A DNA stretch of 64,000 bases from Lewinella sp. LCG006 (GTDB taxonomy: Bacteria > Bacteroidota > Bacteroidia > Chitinophagales > Saprospiraceae), in the NCBI RefSeq assembly GCF_040784935.1, contig NZ_CP160680.1, forward strand, positions 5,313,802 through 5,377,801, given 5' to 3'. Below the pieces are notes generated by a model. That model did no database searches and was not told where the DNA came from. It saw nothing but the letters and a program-made list of their open reading frames with translations. The position numbers and the translations under genes were made by a program. Within the stretch, counting starts at the first letter, position 1; each line of letters starts with the position of its first letter. Below are positions 16,743 to 26,023 of the stretch, one piece after another.

Positions 16743-17123
16743 ATGAAAGTAATCAAAGTGGTATGCGGTATTATTTACAAAGAGAACAAGATATTCCTTT
16801 GCCGAAGAAAACCGGAAAAATCCCTGGGCGGCTATTGGGAATTTCCCGGCGGTAAAGTAGAACTCCACGAAAATCCAGAAGCGGCACTGCTGCGAGAACT
16901 CCACGAAGAATTAACGATGCAGGTAAATGTCGAACACTATTTCGGCACCTCTATGTATGATTACCCTGATTTTAAGATAGAACTGATTGCTTACGTCTGC
17001 ACCCTTCAAGCCGATCAATTCGTCCTCACAGATCATGATGCCTTTGCGTGGGTAGCGCCGGAGGAATTACTCGATTGGAAGTTGTCGCCAGCGGATGTGG
17101 GGTTGGTGGAGGAGCTGTTATAA
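16743..17123 (+). CDS. MutT-like (deoxy)nucleoside triphosphate pyrophosphohydrolase
   Basis: 126 aa NUDIX protein with the exact MutT layout: VVCGIIYKENKIFLCRR, then G-GKVEL-H-E-N-P-EAALLRELHEEL (Nudix box about residues 38-60). It would clean the nucleotide pool of 8-oxo-dGTP or hydrolyse a related NTP. The length equals that of E. coli MutT-type enzymes. Substrate choice within this subfamily is not fixed by sequence. Confidence 0.87.
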   Translation: MKVIKVVCGIIYKENKIFLCRRKPEKSLGGYWEFPGGKVELHENPEAALLRELHEELTMQVNVEHYFGTSMYDYPDFKIELIAYVCTLQADQFVLTDHDAFAWVAPEELLDWKLSPADVGLVEELL

Positions 17124-17172
17124 ATGTTTTTTGATTAGAAATTATGTAAGCGTTTTATCAATCAACCACGTC

Positions 17173-18270
17173 TCACCCTCCAATTACCGGCACCAATACC
17201 TTTTCCGGCTTTACCGTAGGCTGTTCCTTAATCGGAATAAACTGCGTTTCCAAATATTCTTCATCCCGATAGGTGGTAGTGACGAGGACGGCGATGATCT
17301 TCACGTCGACATTAATTGCTTCTATCATGTTGTCGTTCGTGAGTTGGAGGGTATAATTGCCGCTGAGGTGTTGTGTCATTTTCCCAAATGCGGTAACACT
17401 ATTGCCTTCGGCAACAGGGCGCTTGGATGCATCGTTGGTGATGGTGAAAAGGATGTTGTCGCCCGCTACTGGTGGAGAGGAAAACATACTCACACCCTCA
17501 ATGGCGAGCAGGGCCAGGGCACCGTATCCAGAAGAAATGAATCCTGTAGAAATCATAGCTTTGGTGACATTGCTAGCGGCCGCCTTGGTGTTGGCACTCT
17601 TATACCAGGCATCACCAGTGGTGCCCGTAGAGATGGCGTAAGCCCAGGAGACGGTTTCGGTAGCCTTGTAAGGCAGATGAATATTGGGCTCGTATACCGC
17701 TTCGGGAATCGAGAAACGGATACTGTTGGTGTTGCCATTGAGATTGGTGGAGGAGTGTATCCGCTCGGTTCGGTTGAGGATAGTCTCTATAGTGGTGTCG
17801 ATATCAGCTACGACTCGGCGACTACAAGCAACTTGTTTGGTCTCATAGCCAATGATGCTCGCTTCCGTGCTTGATTGTTCCACCCACTTTACAGCGGTGT
17901 TGAAGTTGGTTTTACCCGCTGCCGGAATTCTACCTATCGACAGGTGACACATACGGCTCCCCAATCCGCTGTGTTTCAAACGAAATTGGTAGACACCCTC
18001 CTCCATTATCTGTATGCGTTTTTGGGTCTTACTGACCTGAAGATTTGAGTAAACTACCTGATCGGGGTAACGTAGAATTTCCACCTCTCTCAGTTCCTTG
18101 CCATTGACTTCCTCCAAGGAAAATACCACCTCGTCGCCAGCGGTAAACCCAAAGTAAAGGTATTCTTCACCACTTATTTTCAGGGTCTGATCGGTTATTT
18201 CGATGGTCTGCTGCGCCACACATAGGGTAGTGAAACAGGAGAATAGGGTACCTATCAATAATCTTTTCAT
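17173..18270 (-). CDS. Exported protein of unknown function
   Basis: 365 aa from the ATG at 18270, which gives a clean signal peptide (MKRLLIGTLF...CVAQQ); a longer frame to 18297 would overlap the upstream gene and lose the signal. The N-terminal half is beta-rich and resembles a periplasmic sandwich (residues 20-125). A Gly/Ala/Ser-rich, possibly membrane-inserting segment lies near 230-275 (SGYGALALLAIEGVSMF). I do not recognise the family. It follows the lipoprotein gene with a 2-nt gap, so the two form a unit. Confidence 0.65.
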   Translation of the reverse strand: MKRLLIGTLFSCFTTLCVAQQTIEITDQTLKISGEEYLYFGFTAGDEVVFSLEEVNGKELREVEILRYPDQVVYSNLQVSKTQKRIQIMEEGVYQFRLKHSGLGSRMCHLSIGRIPAAGKTNFNTAVKWVEQSSTEASIIGYETKQVACSRRVVADIDTTIETILNRTERIHSSTNLNGNTNSIRFSIPEAVYEPNIHLPYKATETVSWAYAISTGTTGDAWYKSANTKAAASNVTKAMISTGFISSGYGALALLAIEGVSMFSSPPVAGDNILFTITNDASKRPVAEGNSVTAFGKMTQHLSGNYTLQLTNDNMIEAINVDVKIIAVLVTTTYRDEEYLETQFIPIKEQPTVKPEKVLVPVIGG

Positions 18271-18272
18271 GT

Positions 18273-19037
18273 TCAACGGGTTTGATACATGGAGCAATAG
18301 TCTTGCGTAGTGCTAATATGATGAATCACGAGATTGCTGTTTTTCTGAATGACAAATTCACTCAAGCCTACATTGGTTTTGTTTCTTCGATTCCAATCGT
18401 AGGTGTAGCCGAGCTCTGTCCAGGGATAGTTCTTGTTCCACTCTGGGTTGTAGTAAGATGCCAAACGAAGGTCATTGATCCAATCTTTATGTTCTTCAGT
18501 GACGTCAGCAGGAAAAGCTAATTCACAAGCGCGGTCAGTAATTTCCGGGTCGGGACACGGGCGGAACAGGTCTTTGGGTTGAACCCAAAACTCAACGAAA
18601 TACTGCTTTTTTGTATCTGGAGGTAAGCCCAATAATTGCTTCAGTCGGAGATCCAGACCTTCTCTCCGGCCAAAGGCTGGCGACTGGCACTTTTGCTGGA
18701 GCTGAGGAGCAAGCGTAACCCAGATGGGATAATTTCCTGTATTGTAAAAGCCGGTAGAAGGATTTGTTTTGTAATAAGTCGTGTCATTTTGCCAGGTAGC
18801 TACCAAGATGTATTCTTGGCCGGCAATGGTCTTGCGCACGAGATCTGGATTGGCTGGGGTAACCTGCGTGAGCGATTGAGAGATGTCCCAAGGTTGAGGC
18901 TTGGCAGCATCACCAATGACTTCAGCATAGACTTGTTGGATTTTTACTTCATCGTAATCCTTAGTCAATAAACGGGGAGAACAACTAAAAGTGGCAGTCA
19001 ATGTCAGTAGAAACAGTAAGCGGTTAAAGGTTTGCAT
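18273..19037 (-). CDS. Lipoprotein of unknown function
   Basis: 254 aa. Signal peptide with lipobox (TATFSC, Cys19). The mature part has several tryptophans and paired cysteines (CQSPAFGRR; CPDPEITDRACEL; QDYCSMYQ), suggesting disulphides in an exported domain. No catalytic motif seen. Immediately upstream of, and presumably cotranscribed with, the exported protein gene ending at 17173. Confidence 0.65.
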   Translation of the reverse strand: MQTFNRLLFLLTLTATFSCSPRLLTKDYDEVKIQQVYAEVIGDAAKPQPWDISQSLTQVTPANPDLVRKTIAGQEYILVATWQNDTTYYKTNPSTGFYNTGNYPIWVTLAPQLQQKCQSPAFGRREGLDLRLKQLLGLPPDTKKQYFVEFWVQPKDLFRPCPDPEITDRACELAFPADVTEEHKDWINDLRLASYYNPEWNKNYPWTELGYTYDWNRRNKTNVGLSEFVIQKNSNLVIHHISTTQDYCSMYQTR

Positions 19038-19081
19038 GATGAGTGTTAGGTTTCATTTAGAAACTCTAAATCTACCAATAA

Positions 19082-20887
19082 TCAGTTATTTTCTTTCCAA
19101 TGATCCAACAATTTCTTCGCCACGCTCATGTTGGTCACATCGGCAATCTCGGAGGCGCGGGCTTCCTGAATTTTCTTCAAAGACCCAAAATGAGTAAGCA
19201 ATTTCTCTGCGGTTTTTTCACCGATACCGGGAATATTGGTCAAGCCGCTTTTGGTGAAATTTTGCGAGCGCTTGTCGCGATGGAAGGTGATCGCAAAGCG
19301 GTGTGCTTCATTACGAGCATGCTGGATAACTTTGAGGCTTTCTGATTTTTTGTTGATCAGCAGTGGGACCGAGTCGTTGGGGAAGAAAATTTCTTCCAAC
19401 TTTTTAGCGATACCCACGACGGTGATTTTGTTTTCCAAACCCAACTTTGTAATGCTCTTCATGGCCGAACTCAACTGCCCTTTACCACCGTCGATGATAA
19501 CCAACTGGGGGAGGGGCTGCTCCTCGTCTAGCAGGCGCTTGTAACGCCGATAGACCACTTCTTCCATGCTCGCAAAATCATCGGGCCCCACGACGGTTTT
19601 GATGTTGAATTTGCGGTAATCTTTTTTACTGGGTTTACCATTTTTGAACACGACACAGGCCGCCACGGGGTTAGTCCCCTGGATGTTGGAGTTATCAAAA
19701 CACTCCAGGTGTAAGGGCACTTTATCCATTTGCAGGTCTTCCTGCATGGTTTTCAAGATCCTTTCCGTTGGGGTTTGTTTGGTGGCGTAGGTAGCTGCTT
19801 GCTTGCGTTTTTGCAGCAGGTAGTAATTGACGTTTTTCTCACTAAGATCCAACAGCTTTTTCTTATCGCCAATTTTTGGCACAACTACGGTCGCTTCGGT
19901 CTCTGGCAATTCAATTTCACGGCTCAGGATAATTTCCGTAGCAATGCTATTGAAACGTTCCCGCAAACGGGGAATAACGTATTGGAGCAAATCCTCCTCT
20001 TCGTCATCCAGGTTGGGGATCAACTCCTGGGTATGCGTATGGATGATGGCGCCATTCACTACCTTGAGGTAATTGACATAAGCTTCTTTATCATCAATAG
20101 CGAGACTAAATACATCTACATCGCGGATGGTGGTGCTCACCACAGTGCTTTTCGCCTGGTAGTCTTCAAAAGCAGTGAGGCGTTCCTTTAGTTTTTGAGC
20201 AGCCTCGAACTCCAGGTTTTCAGCGTGCTCTTGCATTTTATCCGTAAAGTGCTGTTTTACAGGCCCGAAATTGCCTTTAAGGATGTTTTTAATTTGGTCA
20301 ATCTTCTCATTGTATTCGGCTTCGGATTCTAGTCCTTCACAAGGCCCCATGCAATTTTTGATGTGGTATTCCAGGCACACTTTTATTTTACCATCCTCAA
20401 TGTTCTTCTCACTGAGGTTAAACGTGCAGGTCCGCAAAGGAAACAACTGCTTGATGAGGTCGAAGATGATGTTGATCTTCCCCTTACTGGTATAAGGCCC
20501 AAAGTAAGTACTGCCATCGCGGATCACCGTTCGAGTAAAAAACACCCTGGGGAAGCGCTCTTTTTTGATACAGATGTAGCTGTAGGTCTTGCCGTCCTTA
20601 AGCATTACATTGTAGCGTGGCTGGTACTGTTTGATGAGGGCACTCTCGAGCAGCAGTGCGTCAGTCTCCGTTTCTACCACAGTGAATTCCAGCCGAAAAG
20701 CATTCTTAACCATGATTCGGGTACGATGAATCCGGTCTTTTCGATCCCCAAAATAATCGGCTGTTCTACTTCGCAAGCTCTTGGCCTTCCCTACGTAAAG
20801 GATATTGTTTTCACTATCAATAAAGCGATAAACCCCCGGTTGTTTGGGGATGGTGTCAGCAATAGCTTGGTAGTCAGCAGTGGTCAT
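19082..20887 (-). CDS. uvrC: Excinuclease ABC subunit C
   Basis: 601 aa nucleotide-excision-repair endonuclease that, with UvrAB, cuts on both sides of bulky DNA lesions. The N-terminal GIY-YIG nuclease (PGVYRFIDSENNILYVGKAK), a UVR motif for UvrB contact (about 205-240), the RNase-H-like 5' nuclease domain (LECFDNSNIQGTNPVA, VIIDGGKGQL) and C-terminal helix-hairpin-helix (LTNIPGIGEKTAEKLL) are all present. Length and order are normal. No neighbouring repair gene. Confidence 0.97.
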   Translation of the reverse strand: MTTADYQAIADTIPKQPGVYRFIDSENNILYVGKAKSLRSRTADYFGDRKDRIHRTRIMVKNAFRLEFTVVETETDALLLESALIKQYQPRYNVMLKDGKTYSYICIKKERFPRVFFTRTVIRDGSTYFGPYTSKGKINIIFDLIKQLFPLRTCTFNLSEKNIEDGKIKVCLEYHIKNCMGPCEGLESEAEYNEKIDQIKNILKGNFGPVKQHFTDKMQEHAENLEFEAAQKLKERLTAFEDYQAKSTVVSTTIRDVDVFSLAIDDKEAYVNYLKVVNGAIIHTHTQELIPNLDDEEEDLLQYVIPRLRERFNSIATEIILSREIELPETEATVVVPKIGDKKKLLDLSEKNVNYYLLQKRKQAATYATKQTPTERILKTMQEDLQMDKVPLHLECFDNSNIQGTNPVAACVVFKNGKPSKKDYRKFNIKTVVGPDDFASMEEVVYRRYKRLLDEEQPLPQLVIIDGGKGQLSSAMKSITKLGLENKITVVGIAKKLEEIFFPNDSVPLLINKKSESLKVIQHARNEAHRFAITFHRDKRSQNFTKSGLTNIPGIGEKTAEKLLTHFGSLKKIQEARASEIADVTNMSVAKKLLDHWKENN

Positions 20888-20993
20888 TGATCTGGCAGAA
20901 TGTATTTAGGAACAGCACAAAAACGAATTACGCAATATGCGGCATCAATAATAAAACAAATGATTGGGAAAAAGTTGAGAAGCACCGAGAAAA

Positions 20994-21025
20994 CCCTTAC
21001 ACTTTTACACCCTTACACTTTTACA
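20994..21025. repeat. Two tandem copies of a 16-bp TTACACTTTTACA unit
   Basis: CCCTTACACTTTTACA occurs twice head to tail (20994-21009 and 21010-21025), just after the 3' end of the CHAT gene. The same word recurs, inverted and degenerate, at 26910-26990. Confidence 0.6.
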
Positions 21026-21032
21026 CCATAAT

Positions 21033-22040
21033 CTACCAATCCACCTTCACCCCATCCTTATAAAGCAAGAAGCGATCTTCTGGCTCATTGAAGGCCAGGG
21101 CCTGGTTGATACCGAAATCCACAGCCCCCTCAATGTCCATGCCTTGGGCAATACCGAAATAGAAACCTGAAGCGAAAGCCGTAGCGGCCTGGTCACCAAC
21201 ACTCCAGCTGGTGCCTACCACGTAAGGTACAATCTTGGAGATCGCTTCGGCTTGCTGGCTGGAATGACAGGCATTAAAGACGACTACTTTGATGGGGATG
21301 TTCTGGCGTTGTACGATGGACTTGAATGTACGCTTCAGAAAAGTCGTATTGACAAAATGAGCGTGACGCTTGTCTTCGTCTAATAGAAAAATTCCAGATT
21401 CCTCCTCTTGCTTTGCCGCAGAGGTCGTGGTGTCCTGCCTGCCAGCACGACTTTCTCTGATCATGTTTTGTACTTCGGGAGCTTTGCGGTCACCGTGTCC
21501 AGAAAAATGTACGATGTCGGGTTTCTCCAGAAAGAGGTACTCGGCAAATTCAGAAGGCGTCACCGCTTGTCGAAATTTCAGCGGGAATTTTTCGGGTTCC
21601 AGGGCTTCTTGTAGCCGAGCGGAAACGCGACTATGCTCGGTGGTGAGCTGCAATTTTGCCGTATCGGAAGGGTTGGAGGCCAGGAATAAAATTTTGGTGA
21701 TACCATCTGTGCCGGCAGCGGAAGCAGCGGGTACCTGAGGGTTAGGTGCTGGACCTGTTACGGGTGTTGGTGTAGGCGTTGGTGAATCATTTTGCTCACT
21801 GAGATCCGTTAAAAAACCGAGCAAGCTGTGGGTCAGTTGTGCTTCTTCTTTGCGAAAATCATCGTCATCAATGATGCCGATCATTTTGTTCTTTTTATTG
21901 GAGTTATACCTGCTTTGGAATATCGTAATCGTCGTACTGTAGTCAGTATCATTGATCACTTCTGGCAATTGCGCCGCAGCGTTAATGGCACGCCCTAGTT
22001 TAGCGTTGCTCAGTAAACCTCTTATTTCCTGTATCGTCAT
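21033..22040 (-). CDS. Effector-associated-domain plus CHAT protease-like protein
   Basis: 335 aa. Residues 1-80 look like a small helical effector-associated domain (EAD11-like: FQSRYNSNKKNKMIGIIDDD followed by LLGFLTDL), a death-fold-like adaptor used to recruit partners. A Pro/Thr linker (86-108) joins it to a CHAT (caspase-fold) peptidase domain. The catalytic pair is present: His182 in HFSGHGDRK and Cys258 in VVFNACHSSQ. An insert (about 185-215) precedes a second strand pair. Such proteins are thought to act as toxic or signalling proteases released by a sensor with a matching EAD. No EAD partner lies next to it; neighbours are uvrC and manA. Confidence 0.82.
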   Translation of the reverse strand: MTIQEIRGLLSNAKLGRAINAAAQLPEVINDTDYSTTITIFQSRYNSNKKNKMIGIIDDDDFRKEEAQLTHSLLGFLTDLSEQNDSPTPTPTPVTGPAPNPQVPAASAAGTDGITKILFLASNPSDTAKLQLTTEHSRVSARLQEALEPEKFPLKFRQAVTPSEFAEYLFLEKPDIVHFSGHGDRKAPEVQNMIRESRAGRQDTTTSAAKQEEESGIFLLDEDKRHAHFVNTTFLKRTFKSIVQRQNIPIKVVVFNACHSSQQAEAISKIVPYVVGTSWSVGDQAATAFASGFYFGIAQGMDIEGAVDFGINQALAFNEPEDRFLLYKDGVKVDW

Positions 22041-22146
22041 TTATATTCTTTCTATGGGCTGGGAAACAATGATACCAAGATTTCTCTTTTTTTCAAGTAT
22101 CTCCACTTGACTTTCTCTATTTTTACGAAAATACATAATTGAAACG

Positions 22147-23355
22147 ATGAAATTGGAAGGCATTTACAAACTTCAAGGTGTAGTACAGCATTATCAATGG
22201 GGTGGTACGGATTTTTTACCCAACTTGTTACTTGAATCCAACAAAGAAGGCAAACCCTGGGCGGAATATTGGCTGGGTGTGCATCCCAAGGGGACCGCAA
22301 TGGTAGCCACTGAACAAGGCCCTCAAAGTCTGGCCGAAGTTTTGCGGGGAAACCCTGCGCTTTTGGGCGAAAAGGTCGCCCGTGTTTTTGGAGAATTACC
22401 TTTCCTATTCAAAATTCTCGATGTCAAAGAGATGCTTTCTATTCAGCTGCATCCAACACGAGAGGTCGCCGAAGAGCGTTTCGCGAAGGAGGAAGCTGCA
22501 GGCATCCCCCTTTTAGCGGATCACCGAAATTACAAAGACAAAAACCACAAACCTGAGGTCATGGTTGCCCTGACCGACTTTTGGCTCCTACATGGTTTTC
22601 AGACCAAGGCGGTTATTGAGCAATCTTTGCAGGAAATTTCTGCTTGGGCGGATTTAGCATCAGTATTAACCAATAAAGGTGTACCCGGCTTGTACGAAAG
22701 AGTGATGACCGCAACGGAGGAGGAGGTCTTTTCGTGGCTTGATCCACTGTACCAAAACTTGAAAGAAAGACAAGGAGCGCTAGTGCCTAGCCATCCTGAT
22801 TATTGGGCTTGGCAGGCTTTCTTGCAATACAGTACAGCAGGTCATCATGATCGCGGGGTTTTTTCTATCTACTGGTTCAATCTGGTTCACTTGGTGGCAG
22901 GAGAAGGGATTTTTCAGGCTGCTGGTATCCCGCATGCTTATCTGCGAGGCGTCAACGTGGAATTGATGGCCAATAGTGATAATGTACTACGCGGTGGACT
23001 CACTCCAAAGCACATTGATGTACCAGAATTGCTTGATAATATTAATTTTTCGGCAGTTAGTCCCCAAATTTTACGTGGTGAAGTAAGTGATCATAATGTG
23101 CTCGATTATCCCGTACCCGTGCCAGATTTTACATTAAAACAGTACCAAATGCTTCCCGGTGAAACCTTCTCTACTAGCGAAGAGGGGCCGCGGATTCTAT
23201 TGATTCTCAATGGTGAGGCCAATCTCAACGGCCAGGATTACCGAGGAGGGGAGGCTGCCTTTATTCCTGCCAATCAAAAATTAAGTTGCGAGAATAAAGG
23301 GGAACAAAACCTGCGATTTTTTGTTGCGGGAGTAAGTCAGGATATGAATATATGA
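22147..23355 (+). CDS. manA: Mannose-6-phosphate isomerase, class I
   Basis: 402 aa zinc enzyme interconverting mannose-6-phosphate and fructose-6-phosphate. Cupin-fold metal ligands lie in SIQLHPTREVA, NHKPEVMVAL and GIPHAYLRG; the N terminus LQGVVQHYQWGG is a family mark. The C-terminal cupin half (LKQYQMLPGETFS to the end) is complete. Divergent from the CHAT gene, with 106 nt between them. High-confidence single housekeeping gene. Confidence 0.95.
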   Translation: MKLEGIYKLQGVVQHYQWGGTDFLPNLLLESNKEGKPWAEYWLGVHPKGTAMVATEQGPQSLAEVLRGNPALLGEKVARVFGELPFLFKILDVKEMLSIQLHPTREVAEERFAKEEAAGIPLLADHRNYKDKNHKPEVMVALTDFWLLHGFQTKAVIEQSLQEISAWADLASVLTNKGVPGLYERVMTATEEEVFSWLDPLYQNLKERQGALVPSHPDYWAWQAFLQYSTAGHHDRGVFSIYWFNLVHLVAGEGIFQAAGIPHAYLRGVNVELMANSDNVLRGGLTPKHIDVPELLDNINFSAVSPQILRGEVSDHNVLDYPVPVPDFTLKQYQMLPGETFSTSEEGPRILLILNGEANLNGQDYRGGEAAFIPANQKLSCENKGEQNLRFFVAGVSQDMNI

Positions 23356-23425
23356 TCTAACCTTGATTGGTTATGTATCTATTTTATTCTTACCTTTATC
23401 AACCACCCCTTTGTAGAGTACCAGC

Positions 23426-24727
23426 ATGACAACTGACTATCAGCAACGTTACCAGCTAGAGTTAGCCCAGAAAACCCTGCGCTGGGGTAGGTATATAGCT
23501 TTGATAGCCATCGTATTTATCATTGTTTTTTATTTTGGTGACCTATATGACCTGAAACTGGAGAATACCTTGCCCTGGCGGCTTCTCGGTTTGGCTGGCC
23601 CCGTTCTTTTTTTGTCTTCCCGTTTTATTAGTGCTTTTCGAGAAAAAGTGATTCCTTTTTATAGCTTGATGATGTTGCTGATCATAACCATGATGTCCAT
23701 TATTGCGGCGCAAATTTTTATTGATCCAGCATCTTCCGATCGTCAGTTGTTTGCGGTGACCACAGGTTATATCTCTGTTTGGGTCTTAATTGCCATGATT
23801 GCTTTTGGCGGGCGTCGGTACATTAGTTTATTTGGGGGAATAATATTGGTGGTGACTTTATTGGTTTGCTATTTTTTTAGTGATACGACGAGCGGTATCG
23901 GTTTTATCATGTCCATGCTGATGGCAGGCATTTTAGCGATTGTACTGATGATCAGCCAGGCCAGGTACGATCGCGATCGTGCTTTTAGTGTGTATGCGCT
24001 GGAGGACAGCCGAGATACCATCAAAATACAAGCCGAAGACTTACAACTTGCCAATGAAAACATGATGACCTTTACCCGGGCAATGTCTCATGACCTCCAA
24101 AGTCCGCTTCGTAGCGTACGATCCTTCCTCGATTTATACGAACAGCGCAGCAAAGGCCGAATTCCTGAAGACACGCAAGAATATCTTGATCTCGCTCGTC
24201 ATTACCTCAAAAGAGGTCAAATGGTCGTAAGCGACTTGCTCACCTATTCAAAAATAGGCAAGGATCCCATCGTGAAAAACAGGATAGATTTCTTAGCTTT
24301 ATGTGAGCAGATCGTCACTGAAATTACTGCTTCTTTGGATGCAAAAGATAAATTTCAGATAGAATACCATCTGGAAGAACCTACTTTGGCTGCCGACGAA
24401 AAACTACTTTGGCATATCTTACAAAACCTGGTGAGCAACGCGATAAAGTTTTCTCAGAAGGAGTCGGCACCACTTATTCAGATCAAATCCTGGAAATCGG
24501 GTACAGAAACCGTTATCGAAGTCAAAGACAATGGTGTCGGCTTCGATCAGGATTTTAGTACGGAACTTGGCAAGCCTTTCACGCGGCTCCATGGCAATGA
24601 ATTTAGTGGCACGGGCATTGGCCTTTCCATCGTTCGACAGGTCATGGAATTGCACCAAGGGCGCTTTTGGGCAACGAGTAAACCCGGAGAAGGTGCCAGC
24701 TTCTTTTGTGCTTTTCCAAATGAATAA
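23426..24727 (+). CDS. Membrane sensor histidine kinase
   Basis: 433 aa. Six or so transmembrane helices occupy residues 20-178, with no large extracytoplasmic sensor domain. A short coiled coil leads to HisKA (SHDLQSPLR, phospho-acceptor His222) and HATPase_c with intact N box (LVSNAIKFS), G1 box (VKDNGVGF) and G2 box (GTGIGLSIV). It resembles phytochrome/bacteriophytochrome-type and KdpD-like orphan kinases of this phylum. No response regulator gene is adjacent, so the partner is unknown. Confidence 0.9.
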   Translation: MTTDYQQRYQLELAQKTLRWGRYIALIAIVFIIVFYFGDLYDLKLENTLPWRLLGLAGPVLFLSSRFISAFREKVIPFYSLMMLLIITMMSIIAAQIFIDPASSDRQLFAVTTGYISVWVLIAMIAFGGRRYISLFGGIILVVTLLVCYFFSDTTSGIGFIMSMLMAGILAIVLMISQARYDRDRAFSVYALEDSRDTIKIQAEDLQLANENMMTFTRAMSHDLQSPLRSVRSFLDLYEQRSKGRIPEDTQEYLDLARHYLKRGQMVVSDLLTYSKIGKDPIVKNRIDFLALCEQIVTEITASLDAKDKFQIEYHLEEPTLAADEKLLWHILQNLVSNAIKFSQKESAPLIQIKSWKSGTETVIEVKDNGVGFDQDFSTELGKPFTRLHGNEFSGTGIGLSIVRQVMELHQGRFWATSKPGEGASFFCAFPNE

Positions 24728-24823
24728 CATTACGGCGTTCATTTGCTGCTTAGTGGCGGATTAAAAATGGAGGCAGTTATTTCCGTCTTTTTACTTAATA
24801 TTAAGTTTGGGAAAGAAAAAACG

Positions 24824-25999
24824 ATGGAAAACATGAACTCCTGGTTCTTACTACTATTTCTCCTGTTGCTGAGTGCCTTGGCTCCTGCTCAAACCTGGCA
24901 GCCAGCCTATTGGAAAACCCTTGACGGAAATGTAGATAGTGGAACGGTCGTAGTTCCAAAAAGAATGCTGACCAAACCTTGGCACATCAGGTACCTTTCT
25001 TCGGACGGCATTCCACAGGAAGGAGAAAATTTAGATTGGTTGGTGACCAGCGGCGACACGCTATATATTCGTAAGGAGTATTCCATGGGTGCCAGCACCA
25101 TGTATCAGCAAGTGATTGGTGGCCAATTGAGCCTTTATCATGCCATTGCTCCCAAGGGAACTTTTGATTGGCAAATCCAATCAGCTACGCAATATGTCCA
25201 GGTCAATCAGTATGGCTTTTTACCCCAAATGGATAAGCTCATGGGGGAGGAATGCCCAGAGCTTGCCCAGAAGCCCAATGACAAGACAACGTCTTATAAG
25301 CTGCTATTAGCGGCGGAAGACATCAACCACTGCTTGGGGCCAACTGCGCTGAGGTATTCTTTGTTGGGGAAACCCATTAAGTGGAGATTTAATTTCGGCG
25401 TGATAACGCCCTTGAGTCTGATCAGTCCCGCAGAAAATAAAGGAGCCTACTGGGGTGCCCGGTTTGCGGTCGAACGCAATATCCGGCGCCTGTTCAATGG
25501 TTTTTATCTGACAGCGGGCCTGCAACCTTACTACTATCACCAAAAATCCAAACTGACCCTTGGCCCCTTGAATGGAACCTACGAGCAAGAATGGGAGATG
25601 TCTGCCCTGCAAACCAATATAGGTGCCAAGTTAGAACCTTTTCCTAATGCCAGGGTTTCTCCCTATGGGGAACTTGGTTTGGGGGTTGTTTTTCCTTTCT
25701 CTCACCAGCGTTATGCTGTTTTGGAAGAGGGAGAGCCTCAAAGTCCAGGCTATCCTATTGTAAGTAGCATAAAAGGTGGAATGAAGACCAGTTTCGGTAT
25801 CTACGGGGCCTACGGATTACGGGCTAAGCTCAATGAGAAATGGGCTGCTTGTCTGCAAGTCTCTCATGACGGCATGTTTGTCGATCTCGATTACGGCGAC
25901 TTGTCCGGAGGAGGGCGGAGTTTGTTTTTTAATCAGGATAATGCTCTCTATATTGGAGAATGGCGGCGCTGGGAGCTACTTTTGCAAAGACAATTTTAG
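24824..25999 (+). CDS. Secreted/outer-membrane beta-barrel protein
   Basis: 391 aa from the ATG at 24824, chosen because it leads straight into a signal peptide (NSWFLLLFLLLLSALAPAQ) and follows a purine-rich stretch; the frame extends to 24743 without support. Residues 30-140 are a soluble beta-rich domain; from about 175 alternating aromatic strands (RWRFNFGVITPL, YLTAGLQPYYYH, PYGELGLGVVF, YGAYGLRAKL) indicate a porin-like barrel ending in the aromatic RQF terminus expected for outer membrane insertion. Function unknown. Confidence 0.7.
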   Translation: MENMNSWFLLLFLLLLSALAPAQTWQPAYWKTLDGNVDSGTVVVPKRMLTKPWHIRYLSSDGIPQEGENLDWLVTSGDTLYIRKEYSMGASTMYQQVIGGQLSLYHAIAPKGTFDWQIQSATQYVQVNQYGFLPQMDKLMGEECPELAQKPNDKTTSYKLLLAAEDINHCLGPTALRYSLLGKPIKWRFNFGVITPLSLISPAENKGAYWGARFAVERNIRRLFNGFYLTAGLQPYYYHQKSKLTLGPLNGTYEQEWEMSALQTNIGAKLEPFPNARVSPYGELGLGVVFPFSHQRYAVLEEGEPQSPGYPIVSSIKGGMKTSFGIYGAYGLRAKLNEKWAACLQVSHDGMFVDLDYGDLSGGGRSLFFNQDNALYIGEWRRWELLLQRQF

Positions 26000-26023
26000 G
26001 ACTTTTTAATTTACCTGAACGCT

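Noticed and set aside
17095-17874. 259-codon plus-strand frame opposite the exported protein gene
   Set aside because: No signal peptide or domain-like composition, while the minus-strand gene has a signal peptide and a coupled neighbour.
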